From Pseudomonas alloputida (lineage in GTDB: Bacteria; Pseudomonadota; Gammaproteobacteria; Pseudomonadales; Pseudomonadaceae): a DNA stretch of 64,000 nt. Made by a program: the position numbers and the translations under genes. The stretch's first letter is position 1; each line of letters begins with the position of its first letter. This document shows, piece after piece, positions 1 to 9,760 of this stretch. The stretch lies in NCBI RefSeq assembly GCF_021283545.2, contig NZ_CP128540.1, positions 1,027,501 to 1,091,500 on the forward strand. Direction: 5' to 3'. A model generated the notes under the pieces. That model was not told where the DNA came from. It saw only the letters and a list, made by a program, of their open reading frames with translations, and did not search any database.

Positions 1-21
1 ATTCCAGGATGTTTCGACGAC

Positions 22-2451
22 GTGAACAACAACAAACCCTTCCCACGCTTTCGCGCCCTGGCGCTGGCCCTGGCGGTCAGCACCGTGGCCGTTGACAGCC
101 AGGCCGCAGAGGCCGGCAATACCCTCCAGATCCAGGCCCAGCCGTTGGATTCGGCGCTGAACCAGCTCGGCCAGCAGACCAGCCTGCAGCTGTTTTTCAG
201 TCCCGAGCTGGTCGCCGGCAAACAGGCCCCGGCGGTATCGGGCAACCTCGCGCCGGTGCAGGCGCTGCAACAGCTGTTGCAAGGCAGCGGGCTCACCTTC
301 GAGATGACCGGGGACACCGTTGTGGTGAAGCCTCTGCCGACTACCCTTGACCTGGGCAGCGGCAGCCTGGAGCTGGCACCCACCGACATCAAGGTGGTCG
401 GTGACTGGCTGGGTGATGCCCAGCAGAGCGTGGTACAGAACCACCCTGGGGCACGCACTGTGGTACGCCGCGAGGCAATGGTGGAGAAGGGCGCAATGAA
501 CGTGCGCGACGTGCTGCGCGGCATCCCCGGCGTGCAAGTGCAGGACTCCAACGGGACCGGTGGCAGCGACCTGTCGCTGAACGTGGGCGTACGCGGCCTT
601 ACTTCGCGCCTGTCGCCGCGCTCCACGGTACTGATCGATGGCATCCCGGCCGCCTTCGCGCCGTATGGCCAGCCACAGCTGTCGATGGCACCGATTTCTT
701 CTGGCAACCTCGACAGCATCGACGTCGTGCGCGGTGCCGGCTCGGTGCGCTATGGCCCGCAGAACGTGGGCGGCGTGATCAACTTTGTAACCCGGGCGAT
801 TCCGGAAAAGGCCTCGGCAGAGCTGTCCACCACCCTGGAGACCTCTCAGCACGGTGGCTGGAAACACACCGAGTCAGCCTTCGTCGGTGGCACGGCCGAC
901 AATGGCATGGGCGTGGCGCTGTTGTACACCGGGGTAAATGGCAACGGTTACCGTGAAAGCAACAACGGCAACGACATCGACGACGTTATCCTCAAGACGC
1001 ATTGGGCGCCAACCGATGTCGATGAGTTCTGGCTCAACTTCCATTATTACGATGGCCGTGCCGACATGCCGGGTGGCTTGACCCAGGCCCAATACGACAG
1101 CAACCCGTACCAGTCGCTGCGCGATTACGACTACTTCGCGGGCCGGCGCAAGGATGTGTCGTTCAAATGGCAGCGGCAGCTCGACGATGCCACCCAGTTC
1201 GAAGTGCTGACCTACTACACCGACAGCTTCCGCGGCAGCACAATAGCCTCGCGGGACATGAAGACGTTGTCGTCGTACCCGCGCAACTACCACACCTTCG
1301 CCATTGAACCCCGTGTGTCGCGCATCTTCTTTGCCGGCCCAACCACCCAGGAAGTCAGTGTCGGTTACCGTTACCTGAAGGAAGCGATGCGCGAACAGTC
1401 GACTCGCCTGGCGCTGATCGACAACGTGCCGACGGTGACCCCGACTTCCGACGGCCACGTGTTCCAGGACCGCAGCGGTGGCACCGAGGCCAGCGCCTAC
1501 TACATCGACGACAAGATCGACGTGGGCAACTGGACCATCACCCCTGGCGTGCGCTTCGAGCACATCAATACCGACTGGCGCGACCGCCCGGTGCTGGACG
1601 CCAACAACCGCCCGGTAGCCGAGAAGAAGCGCAGCATCACCAGCAACGAGCCTTTGCCGGCACTGAGCGTGATGTACCACGTTTCCGATGCCTGGAAGGT
1701 ATTCGCCAACTACGAGACGTCGTTCGGTAGCCTGCAGTACTTCCAGCTGGGCCAGGGCGGTTCTGGCAACAGTACGGCCAATGGCCTGGAGCCGGAAAAA
1801 GCCAAGACCTACGAAATCGGTACCCGTTATGACAATGGCGGCTTTGCCGGTGAGCTGACGGCGTTCTACATCGACTTCGATGATGAGCTGCAGTACATCA
1901 GCAACGACGTGGGCTGGACCAACCTCGGTGCGACCAAGCACCAGGGTATCGAGGCTTCGGTGCGTTATGACCTGGCCGGGCTGGACCCGCGCCTGGACGG
2001 GCTGTCGGTGAGCGGTGGCTACACCTATACCCGCGCGACCTATGAAGGGGATATTCCAGGGTTCAAGGGCCGAGACCTGCCGTTCTATTCACGCCAGGTG
2101 GCCACTGCCGGGGTGCGTTACGCAGTTAACCGCTGGACCTGGAACCTGGACGCCTATGCCCAATCGAAGCAGCGTGCGCCGGGAACCGGGATCAATGCCG
2201 ATGGCAGTTTCAATGGCGACTACATCACCGAGCCGAGTGCTGACGGGCAGTATGGCGATATTCCAGGCTACGTGACCTGGCATGCCCGTGGCGGTTATGA
2301 GTTCGGGCCGGACATGTCCAACCTGAAGCTGGCGGCGGGGGTGAAGAACCTGTTCGACAAGCAGTACTTCACCCGCTCCAGTGACAACAATGCCGGCCTT
2401 TACGTGGGGGAGCCGCGGACCTTCTACGTGCAGGCCAGTGTTGGGTTTTGA
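22..2451 (+). CDS. TonB-dependent siderophore receptor with STN signalling domain (FecA-like)
   Basis: Outer-membrane receptor that takes up a ferric chelate with TonB energy. The 809-aa product has an N-terminal signal peptide ending near AQAAEA, a secretin/TonB short N-terminal (STN) domain at about residues 35-105, a plug domain (DVLRGIPGVQVQDS, then GPQNVGGVINFVTR) and a beta barrel that ends in phenylalanine (QASVGF). The STN domain is typical of receptors that signal through an anti-sigma factor, so a FecI/FecR-type pair may lie upstream, outside the window. The GTG at 22 is the first start visible, but the frame is open to the window edge, so the true start could be further upstream. 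Ferric citrate is a guess from FecA resemblance; the ligand cannot be read from the sequence. Confidence 0.88.
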   Translation: MNNNKPFPRFRALALALAVSTVAVDSQAAEAGNTLQIQAQPLDSALNQLGQQTSLQLFFSPELVAGKQAPAVSGNLAPVQALQQLLQGSGLTFEMTGDTVVVKPLPTTLDLGSGSLELAPTDIKVVGDWLGDAQQSVVQNHPGARTVVRREAMVEKGAMNVRDVLRGIPGVQVQDSNGTGGSDLSLNVGVRGLTSRLSPRSTVLIDGIPAAFAPYGQPQLSMAPISSGNLDSIDVVRGAGSVRYGPQNVGGVINFVTRAIPEKASAELSTTLETSQHGGWKHTESAFVGGTADNGMGVALLYTGVNGNGYRESNNGNDIDDVILKTHWAPTDVDEFWLNFHYYDGRADMPGGLTQAQYDSNPYQSLRDYDYFAGRRKDVSFKWQRQLDDATQFEVLTYYTDSFRGSTIASRDMKTLSSYPRNYHTFAIEPRVSRIFFAGPTTQEVSVGYRYLKEAMREQSTRLALIDNVPTVTPTSDGHVFQDRSGGTEASAYYIDDKIDVGNWTITPGVRFEHINTDWRDRPVLDANNRPVAEKKRSITSNEPLPALSVMYHVSDAWKVFANYETSFGSLQYFQLGQGGSGNSTANGLEPEKAKTYEIGTRYDNGGFAGELTAFYIDFDDELQYISNDVGWTNLGATKHQGIEASVRYDLAGLDPRLDGLSVSGGYTYTRATYEGDIPGFKGRDLPFYSRQVATAGVRYAVNRWTWNLDAYAQSKQRAPGTGINADGSFNGDYITEPSADGQYGDIPGYVTWHARGGYEFGPDMSNLKLAAGVKNLFDKQYFTRSSDNNAGLYVGEPRTFYVQASVGF

Positions 2452-2463
2452 TCCGAGACTGTC

Positions 2464-2481
2464 GGGGCCGCTTTGCGGCCC
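2464..2481 (+). terminator. Hairpin terminator after the TonB receptor gene
   Basis: GGGCCG-ctttG-CGGCCC-type stem loop 13 bp after the stop codon, followed by cttcgct. The same GGGCCGC-ttt-GCGGCCC stem recurs after other genes here (8136, 12298, and around the IS256-family element). Confidence 0.55.
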
Positions 2482-2493
2482 TTCGCTCGCTCT

Positions 2494-2524
2494 TGTAGGA
2501 GCGGGTTTACCCGCGAAGGGGCGC
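2494..2524. repeat. REP element (single)
   Basis: TGTAGGAGCGGGTTTACCCG followed by CGAAGGGGC: the P. putida-type REP palindrome, lying between the convergent TonB receptor gene and ABC ATPase gene. Confidence 0.8.
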
Positions 2525-2540
2525 AAAGCGCCCCCGGCGA

Positions 2541-3698
2541 TTACGAAACCACCGCCTCGGCCGGCGAAACGATACTGCTCTTCGCCCCCCGCGATCTCCC
2601 CGAGCTCAGGTACGCGGCAATCGACTCCTGCGTCACCTCGCCCAGGAACACCTGCTCGGCATCCAACACTGGCAACCACGCGCGGTTGAACTCGTACATG
2701 CGCGACAACAGGATGCGCAAATGCTCATCGTGCGACGCGGTGGCATTGAACGGCCGCAGGAAATCGCCACACGTCCCTTGCTGGCGGTGCATGTCGCGCC
2801 GGCGCACATAGCCCAGCGCCTTGTTCTGCGCATCGGTCACCACCACGTAGCGGCGGTCGTGCTCATCGAGCAGCTCCAGCGCGTCGCCCACCGGTGTTTC
2901 CGGGCTCACCGACGGCGCGTTGTCCGCTGCATCCTCGGCACGCACCAGCAACAGGCGTTTGAGGGTGCTGTCCTGGCCCACAAAGTTGCTGACGAAATCA
3001 TCCGCCGGGTGCGCCAACAGGGTATCCGGGTGATCCAGCTGCAACAGCTTGCCGGCACGGAAAATGGCAATCTTGTCGCCCAGTTTGATCGCTTCGTCGA
3101 TGTCGTGGCTGACCATGATTACCGTCTTGTTCAGCGCCCGCTGCATTTCGAAGAACTCGTTCTGGATCATCTCGCGGTTGATCGGGTCGACCGCGCCGAA
3201 CGGCTCGTCCATCAACAGCACGGGTGCATCTGCTGCCAGGGCGCGAATCACGCCGATACGCTGTTGCTGGCCGCCAGACAGCTCGCGTGGGTAGCGTTGC
3301 AGGTACTGCTTGGGTTCGAGCTTGATCATGTGCATCAGCTCGCGAGCCCGCTCGTGGCATTTCTGTTTGTCCCAGCCAAGCAGGCGCGGGACCACGGTAA
3401 TGTTCTCCTCGATGGTCATGTTGGGGAACAGACCGATCTGCTGAATCACATAGCCGATGTGCCGGCGCAGGGTAACTTCGTCCAGCCCGGTGGTGTCTTC
3501 GCCATTGATGAACACCTGGCCCGAGGTGGGCGTGATCAGGCGGTTGATCATTTTCAGCGTGGTGCTCTTGCCGCAGCCCGACGGGCCGAGGAACACGCAG
3601 ATTTCCCCTTCATTGACGGTGAGGCTTACCGAGTCGACGGCTTTGACGTCCTTGCCGTTGACGTTGAAGGTTTTGCTGAGGTTCTTCAGTTCGATCAT
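2541..3698 (-). CDS. Osmoprotectant (glycine betaine/choline-type) ABC transporter, ATPase with CBS domains
   Basis: Cytoplasmic ATPase that powers import of a quaternary amine. The 385-aa product has Walker A GPSGCGKST at residues 38-46, the signature LSGGQQQR, Walker B LLMDEPF, and a C-terminal region after about residue 250 that resembles paired CBS domains, as in OpuCA/ProV-type proteins where they sense ionic strength. The ATG overlaps the preceding permease stop (ATGA) and has an AAGGA site. It is the last gene of a four-gene operon (permease, binding protein, permease, ATPase). Substrate is inferred from family only. Confidence 0.85.
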   Translation of the reverse strand: MIELKNLSKTFNVNGKDVKAVDSVSLTVNEGEICVFLGPSGCGKSTTLKMINRLITPTSGQVFINGEDTTGLDEVTLRRHIGYVIQQIGLFPNMTIEENITVVPRLLGWDKQKCHERARELMHMIKLEPKQYLQRYPRELSGGQQQRIGVIRALAADAPVLLMDEPFGAVDPINREMIQNEFFEMQRALNKTVIMVSHDIDEAIKLGDKIAIFRAGKLLQLDHPDTLLAHPADDFVSNFVGQDSTLKRLLLVRAEDAADNAPSVSPETPVGDALELLDEHDRRYVVVTDAQNKALGYVRRRDMHRQQGTCGDFLRPFNATASHDEHLRILLSRMYEFNRAWLPVLDAEQVFLGEVTQESIAAYLSSGRSRGAKSSIVSPAEAVVS

Positions 3699-4348
3699 GA
3701 GCGCAGTCCTTCTGGAGTCAGGGCACGTTGCAGGGTTTGCAGCAGCAGGTCGGCGATGATCGCCAGCAGGCTGACCAGTACGGCGCCGACCAGCAGCATC
3801 GACATGTCGCTGCGGCTGATGGAGGTAAGGATCAGCACGCCGAGGCCGCCGGCGCCGATGGTGGCGGCAATGGTCATGACGCCGATGTTCATCACCACGG
3901 CGGTGCGCACGCCGGCGAGGATTACCGGTACGGCGATGGGCAGCTCGACCATGCGCAGGCGCTGGCCGAAGGTCATGCCAATGCCACGCGCGGCTTCACG
4001 GATACCGGGCTCGACATTGGTCAGGGCCAGGTAGGTGTTGCGCAGGATGGGCAGCAGCGAATAAAGAAACACGGCAGTGATCGCCGGCAAGGGGCCCAGC
4101 CCTTGGCCGAACTTGGAGTAGAACGGCAGCAGAAGGCCGAACAACGCAATCGATGGGATGGTCAGCAGCACTGTGGCGCTGGCCTGCAGCGGGCCGGCCA
4201 CTGCCGGGAAGCGGGTCATCAGGATGCCCAGCGGCACGCCAACGAGGATCGCCAGGCCGACGGCGATGCCGACCAGCATGATGTGCTGCCAGGTCAGTTG
4301 CAGCACCTGGGCCCAGTCGAGGTGGGCGAACGTGTCGAGCAGGCTCAT
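3695..4348 (-). CDS. Osmoprotectant ABC transporter permease (OpuCB/YehW-type)
   Basis: Inner-membrane permease of 217 aa with five to six hydrophobic segments and the cytoplasmic EAA loop (IREAARGIGMTFGQRL) that docks on the ATPase. It overlaps the binding-protein gene by four bases (ATGA) and has a near-perfect AAGGAGGT site, so translation is coupled. Probably forms a heterodimer with the permease encoded at 5270-5983, as in OpuC and YehYW systems. Confidence 0.85.
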   Translation of the reverse strand: MSLLDTFAHLDWAQVLQLTWQHIMLVGIAVGLAILVGVPLGILMTRFPAVAGPLQASATVLLTIPSIALFGLLLPFYSKFGQGLGPLPAITAVFLYSLLPILRNTYLALTNVEPGIREAARGIGMTFGQRLRMVELPIAVPVILAGVRTAVVMNIGVMTIAATIGAGGLGVLILTSISRSDMSMLLVGAVLVSLLAIIADLLLQTLQRALTPEGLRS

Positions 4349-5256
4349 GGCTGTACCTCCTTGAGGGGATGCTCTCGCAGGAATGCGGCGGCCACTGCGG
4401 TCGGGTTCTGGTGGTCTACGTCAACCTTGGCATTGAGCTGGCGCATGGTCTCGTCATCGAGCTGCTCGGCCAGTGGCTTGAGCAGGGCGACCAGTTGCGG
4501 GTTGGCGTCGAGCACGGCCTTGCGCACCACCGGGGCGGCGGTGTAGTCGGGGAAGTAGTGCTTGTCGTCTTCGAGCAGCTTGAGGTTGAACGCGCTCAGG
4601 CGACCGTCGGTGGTGTAGACCAGGCCTGCGAACACCTGGTTGTTGTGCATGGCCGTGTAGACCAGGCCCGCGTCCATCTGGCGGATGTTGGCGCGGCCGA
4701 CCTGCAGGTCGTACATTTCCTTGAGCCCGACCAGGCCGTCGGGGCGGTTGGCGAACTCGGTGTCCAGAGCCACCAGGTGATTACGCTTGCGCTCGTCGCG
4801 CAGCACCTGGTTGAGGTCGCTGATCGAGTTGATCTGCGGGTAGGCCTCGGCGACCTGCTTCGGCAAGCCGAGGGCATAGGTGTTGCTGAATTTCGACGGG
4901 GTCAGCCAGATCAGGTCTTTTTTGGCATCCAGCTCCTTGACCTTGGCGTAAGTGGCCTCGGCGCTGGGCATACGCTCATCGATGTGGTTGTAGGACACCA
5001 GCGACACCCCGGTGTATTCCCACATCAGGTCGAGCTGGCCGGTTTCCTGGGCCTGACGTGCGAGGCTGCTGCCAAGCCCGCCGATGACACGCACATCGAA
5101 GCCATTGGCGCGCAGGTACTGCGCGGTGATTTCGGCGAGCACGGTCTGTTCGGTGAACACCCGCGCGCCGATGCGGATCAGCGGTTTTTCCGCTGCCTGG
5201 GCAAATCCTGCGAACAGCAGGGCCGCGCCCAGCAGCAAGGCGATTCTCTTCTTCAT
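4345..5256 (-). CDS. Osmoprotectant ABC transporter substrate-binding protein (OpuCC/OsmF-type)
   Basis: Periplasmic binding protein of the OpuAC family, about 303 aa. I start it at the ATG giving MKKRIALLLGAALLFAGFAQA, a clear signal peptide, preceded by AGGA; a longer frame begins ten codons earlier but lacks a site. The mature part begins with the IRIGARVFTEQ segment and has LMWEYTGVS, typical of the family that binds glycine betaine, choline or carnitine through aromatic residues. It lies between two permease genes, 13 bp after the first and overlapping the second. Confidence 0.85.
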   Translation of the reverse strand: MKKRIALLLGAALLFAGFAQAAEKPLIRIGARVFTEQTVLAEITAQYLRANGFDVRVIGGLGSSLARQAQETGQLDLMWEYTGVSLVSYNHIDERMPSAEATYAKVKELDAKKDLIWLTPSKFSNTYALGLPKQVAEAYPQINSISDLNQVLRDERKRNHLVALDTEFANRPDGLVGLKEMYDLQVGRANIRQMDAGLVYTAMHNNQVFAGLVYTTDGRLSAFNLKLLEDDKHYFPDYTAAPVVRKAVLDANPQLVALLKPLAEQLDDETMRQLNAKVDVDHQNPTAVAAAFLREHPLKEVQP

Positions 5257-5269
5257 GCGTTTCCTATCC

Positions 5270-5983
5270 TTATTGGGCCAGGCCACGTTCCAGCCAGCGC
5301 CTGCTGGAGAAACTCACCGCCGCGTCCAGTACCAGTGCCAGTAGCGCGGTGCAGGCGGCCCCCAGCAGCAGCTGCGGCTGGTTGTTCAGGGCGATGCCGG
5401 GGAAGATCAGGCTGCCCAGGCTGTTGGCACCGATCAGGAACGCCAGCGGTGCGGTGCCCACGTTCAGCGCCAGGGCCACACGTACGCCGCCGACGATGAT
5501 CGGCACGGCGTTGGGCAGTTCCACTTGCCAGAGTTGCTGGCGCGGGGTCATGCCAATGCCGGTAGCGGCTTCCTTGAGCGATGCGGGGACGTTTTTCAGG
5601 CCTTCGTAGGTGTTGCGCACGATGGGCAGGAGGGACGCGAGGAACAGTGCGAAGATCGCAGGCCCGGCGCCGATGCCCAGGATACTCAGGGCGATGGCCA
5701 GAACGGCCAGAGGGGGGATGGTGTTGCCAACGTTGAAGAACTGCATGAAGCGCTCGGCTTTGTCGACCCGGTGCGGTCGACTTAACGCAATGCCGGCGGG
5801 GATGCCCACGGCCAGCGCCGCCGCCATCGAAGCCAGCACCAATACCAGGTGCGCTTGCAGGTAGAACCCAAGATCGTCGCGATAACGCGCGATCGTGTCG
5901 ATGCCGATCCAGTGGACCAGCAGGGCCAGGATGACGAGCACGGCGGCCCATCCCAACAGCCCCTTTCCGTAGCGTTTAGCCAC
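5270..5983 (-). CDS. Osmoprotectant ABC transporter permease, first gene of the operon
   Basis: Inner-membrane permease of about 237 aa with an EAA loop (SLKEAATGIGMTPRQQL). Start chosen at a GTG (5981-5983) because AAGGAG lies seven bases upstream; an earlier in-frame GTG at 6013 has no such site. It leads the order permease, binding protein, permease, ATPase. The 30 or so extra N-terminal residues before the first membrane span are unusual for the shorter partner permease and suggest the two subunits differ. Confidence 0.82.
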   Translation of the reverse strand: MAKRYGKGLLGWAAVLVILALLVHWIGIDTIARYRDDLGFYLQAHLVLVLASMAAALAVGIPAGIALSRPHRVDKAERFMQFFNVGNTIPPLAVLAIALSILGIGAGPAIFALFLASLLPIVRNTYEGLKNVPASLKEAATGIGMTPRQQLWQVELPNAVPIIVGGVRVALALNVGTAPLAFLIGANSLGSLIFPGIALNNQPQLLLGAACTALLALVLDAAVSFSSRRWLERGLAQ

Positions 5984-6350
5984 AGGTGGACTCCTTGTGT
6001 AGTCGGCGAGCACACTTCTTGGTTGCCGGCCAGTCCTGGCGGCGGGTGGTGTGTTCGCGAGTAGCAGCGTGATGCAAACCGAGGGCTGCGATCAGGCCAT
6101 GAGCCGAACCCCGTCGGGCCCGAAAATGCTGATGAAACCAGTCCCCAACCGAAGCGGGTTGCAGGGGAGTGGACGTCTCCGTGGGCGTAAAGGTTCCCAT
6201 CTGAGGCGGCATTTGGCCAGTGTTAATCGCTGGGTTGCGGGTTTTTGGGCGAGAAAAACAGCGACTTGATGTGCTGCAGGCGTTGAAATAACTGCGTTTT
6301 GGTTATTTGTCGTGATAAAGCGATTGCCTGTTGGGTTTGTTTTGTTTGTG

Positions 6351-6448
6351 CCGGCCTCTTCGCGGGTAAACTCGCTCCTACGAAGACTGCACCGCATCCG
6401 AACCCTGTGTCGTACCTGTAGGCGCGGGTTTACCCGCGAAGGGGCCGG
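6351..6448. repeat. REP pair (inverted)
   Basis: First copy 6351-6382 (CCGGCCTCTTCGCGGGTAAA onward) and an inverted second copy 6415-6448, separated by about 30 bp. Both share the GCGGGTwwACycGC core. Confidence 0.8.
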
Positions 6449-6474
6449 CACAGGCGCCATTCATTCGGCAGATT

Positions 6475-6502
6475 TTGGTCCAGGCCCAACTTCAGGTATG
6501 AT
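6475..6502 (+). promoter_or_regulatory. Candidate sigma70 promoter of prfC
   Basis: TTGGTC, 16-bp spacer, TATGAT, with the -10 box about 38 bp before the prfC start. Pattern match only. Confidence 0.35.
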
Positions 6503-6540
6503 ACTGCCCCTTTCAAATCCCCCAGTCAGGCGATTTCCCA

Positions 6541-8123
<1,583 letters not shown>

Positions 8124-8135
8124 GGCCTGAAATCG

Positions 8136-8152
8136 GGGCTGCTTTGCAGCCC
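8136..8152 (+). terminator. Hairpin terminator after prfC
   Basis: GGGCTGC-ttt-GCAGCCC stem, 12 bp after the stop, then cttcgcggg which starts a REP. Confidence 0.5.
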
Positions 8153-8237
8153 TTCGCGGGCACGCCCGCTCCCACAGGAATCACCAGACCTGGAGGTCAT
8201 GTGATACCTGTGGGAGCGGGCGTGCCCGCGAAGGGCC
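8148..8237. repeat. REP pair (inverted) between convergent prfC and binding-protein genes
   Basis: Copies at 8148-8178 and 8207-8237 with the GCGGGCrtGCCCGC core in opposite orientation; the second copy runs into a GGGCCGCtaGGCGGCCC hairpin next to the end of the 8254 gene. Confidence 0.8.
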
Positions 8238-8253
8238 GCTAGGCGGCCCCATT

Positions 8254-9333
8254 TCAATTTCCGGCTTTGATACTGGTCCAGATTCGCGTACGAATACGGT
8301 CGATCTTCGCCGGCATCGCCTCCAGCGCATACAGCTTGCCCATCACCTCGTCGCTCGGGTAAATCATCGTATTACCCTTCATCGCCGGGTCCACCAGCCC
8401 GTCCGCCTTGAGGTTGCCGTTGGCGTACTGGACGTGGTTGCTGATGTTGGCCATCACTTCCGGCTGCAGCAGGTAGTTCATGTAGGCATATCCGGCCTTT
8501 TCATCCGGCGCATCGACGGGCATGGCAACCATGTCGAACCACATCGGCGCGCCCTCCTTGGGTATCGAATAGCCCACCTTCACGCCATTGTTCGCCTCGT
8601 CGGCGCGGTTCTTCGCCTGCAGCACATCCCCTGAGAACCCCACTACCACGCAGATATCGCCGTTGGCCAGGTCGCCCGTGTACTTGGACGAGTGGAAATA
8701 GCTGATGTAAGGCCGCACTTTCATCAGCAGGTCCTTGGCCTTCTCGTAGTCCTTGGGGTCTTGGCTGTGATGGGGCAAGCCCAGGTAGTGCAGGGCGATC
8801 GGCAGCAGTTCGGGGCCATTGTCCAGCACCGCGACGCCACAGCTTTTCAGCTTGCTCATGTACTCGGGCTTGAAGATCAGGTCCCAGGAGTCCACGGGCG
8901 CGTTGTCGCCGAGCACCGCCTTGACCTTGTCGATGTTGTAGCCAATACCGGTACTGCCCCACAGGTACGGGAAGCCGTACTGGTTGCCCGGGTCGTTCAC
9001 CTCCAGCGCCTTGAGCAGCACCGGGTTGAGGTTGTGCCAGTTAGGCAGCTGGGATTTGTCCAGGCGCTTCAAGGCCTTGCCCTGGATCTGCCGGGCCATG
9101 AAATGGTTGGAGGGGAACACCACGTCGTAGCCGGAATTGCCGGTCATCAACTTGCCATCGAGGGTTTCATTGCTGTCGTACACGTCATAGGTCGGCACGA
9201 TGCCGCTGGCTTGCTGGAAGTTTTTCAACGTATCGGGGGCCACGTAGCTGGACCAGTTGTAGATCTTCACCGTTTCAGCGGCGCTGGCCACGCTGGCGGC
9301 CAGCATCAGGGGGGCGAGGAGGAAGGTGCGCAT
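8254..9333 (-). CDS. Polyamine ABC transporter substrate-binding protein (PotF/SpuD-type)
   Basis: Periplasmic binding protein of 359 aa with signal peptide MRTFLLAPLMLAASVASA and the start of the mature protein ETVKIYNWSSYVAPDTL, a hallmark of the PotD/PotF family that binds putrescine or spermidine. Later segments GYDVVFPSNHFMARQ and GFPYLWGSTGIGYN also fit. No permease or ATPase genes adjoin it, so it is an orphan binding protein that may share a transporter encoded elsewhere. It is probably in one transcription unit with the cupin and FAD oxidoreductase genes upstream, which fits amine catabolism. Confidence 0.85.
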   Translation of the reverse strand: MRTFLLAPLMLAASVASAAETVKIYNWSSYVAPDTLKNFQQASGIVPTYDVYDSNETLDGKLMTGNSGYDVVFPSNHFMARQIQGKALKRLDKSQLPNWHNLNPVLLKALEVNDPGNQYGFPYLWGSTGIGYNIDKVKAVLGDNAPVDSWDLIFKPEYMSKLKSCGVAVLDNGPELLPIALHYLGLPHHSQDPKDYEKAKDLLMKVRPYISYFHSSKYTGDLANGDICVVVGFSGDVLQAKNRADEANNGVKVGYSIPKEGAPMWFDMVAMPVDAPDEKAGYAYMNYLLQPEVMANISNHVQYANGNLKADGLVDPAMKGNTMIYPSDEVMGKLYALEAMPAKIDRIRTRIWTSIKAGN

Positions 9334-9385
9334 GTCGGGTTTACCTTGCTTTGTCTGTTGTTATCGAAGGCAGGCGATCAGCGGA

Positions 9386-9727
9386 TCAGAAAATAAGCAC
9401 GTAGGTTTTGCGCACGGTCTCCTGGATGTCCCAGGTGCCGGTGCTGTTGGCCGGTAGCATCAATGCGTCTCCGGCTTCTATGACCAGGGGCTCGCCACCG
9501 TCGGGGATGAACGTGCAGCGGCCCTTGATGAAATGGCAGAACTCCTGTTGCACGATCTGCCGCCGCCAGCGCCCTGGGGTGCATTCCCAGATGCCGGTTT
9601 CAACGCCATCGCTGCGCTCCACGCAGGTGACTGACGTGACTGCCACGGGTTCGCCGAGCGGTACCGCGACCGGGTTGGAGCTGTCGAGCACGGCAAATTC
9701 GGTGTTCTTGAACTGGGTGATGCTCAT
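9386..9727 (-). CDS. Cupin-domain protein (DUF861/EutQ-like)
   Basis: Small cupin of 113 aa. Visible cupin features are W-E-C-T-PG-RW around the first strands, QQEFCHFIKGRCTFIPDGGEP and AGDALMLPANSTGTWDIQE, which match the (R)ETC-1/EutQ-like cupins often found beside amine oxidases. Sits between the amine-type FAD oxidoreductase and the polyamine binding protein in the same orientation with short gaps (33 and 52 bp). Its precise role is unknown; a small-molecule binding or accessory role in amine catabolism is inference. Confidence 0.75.
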   Translation of the reverse strand: MSITQFKNTEFAVLDSSNPVAVPLGEPVAVTSVTCVERSDGVETGIWECTPGRWRRQIVQQEFCHFIKGRCTFIPDGGEPLVIEAGDALMLPANSTGTWDIQETVRKTYVLIF

Positions 9728-9760
9728 GACCGGTGGATCCTGTACGAGTGAAAAGGGAAG

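Larger units (their letters stand above)
5984..6540. other. Intergenic region between divergent ABC operon and prfC
   Basis: About 560 bp. It should hold the ABC operon promoter and leader, a REP pair and the prfC promoter. A 78-aa frame on the minus strand (5976-6212, GDWFHQHFRARRG and so on) overlaps the permease start; it has no ribosome site I trust and no recognisable domain, so I do not call it. Confidence 0.5.

Noticed and set aside
5976..6212. 78-aa minus-strand frame overlapping the permease start
   Set aside because: No ribosome site and no domain; it overlaps the supported GTG start of the permease. Kept only as a note on the intergenic region.
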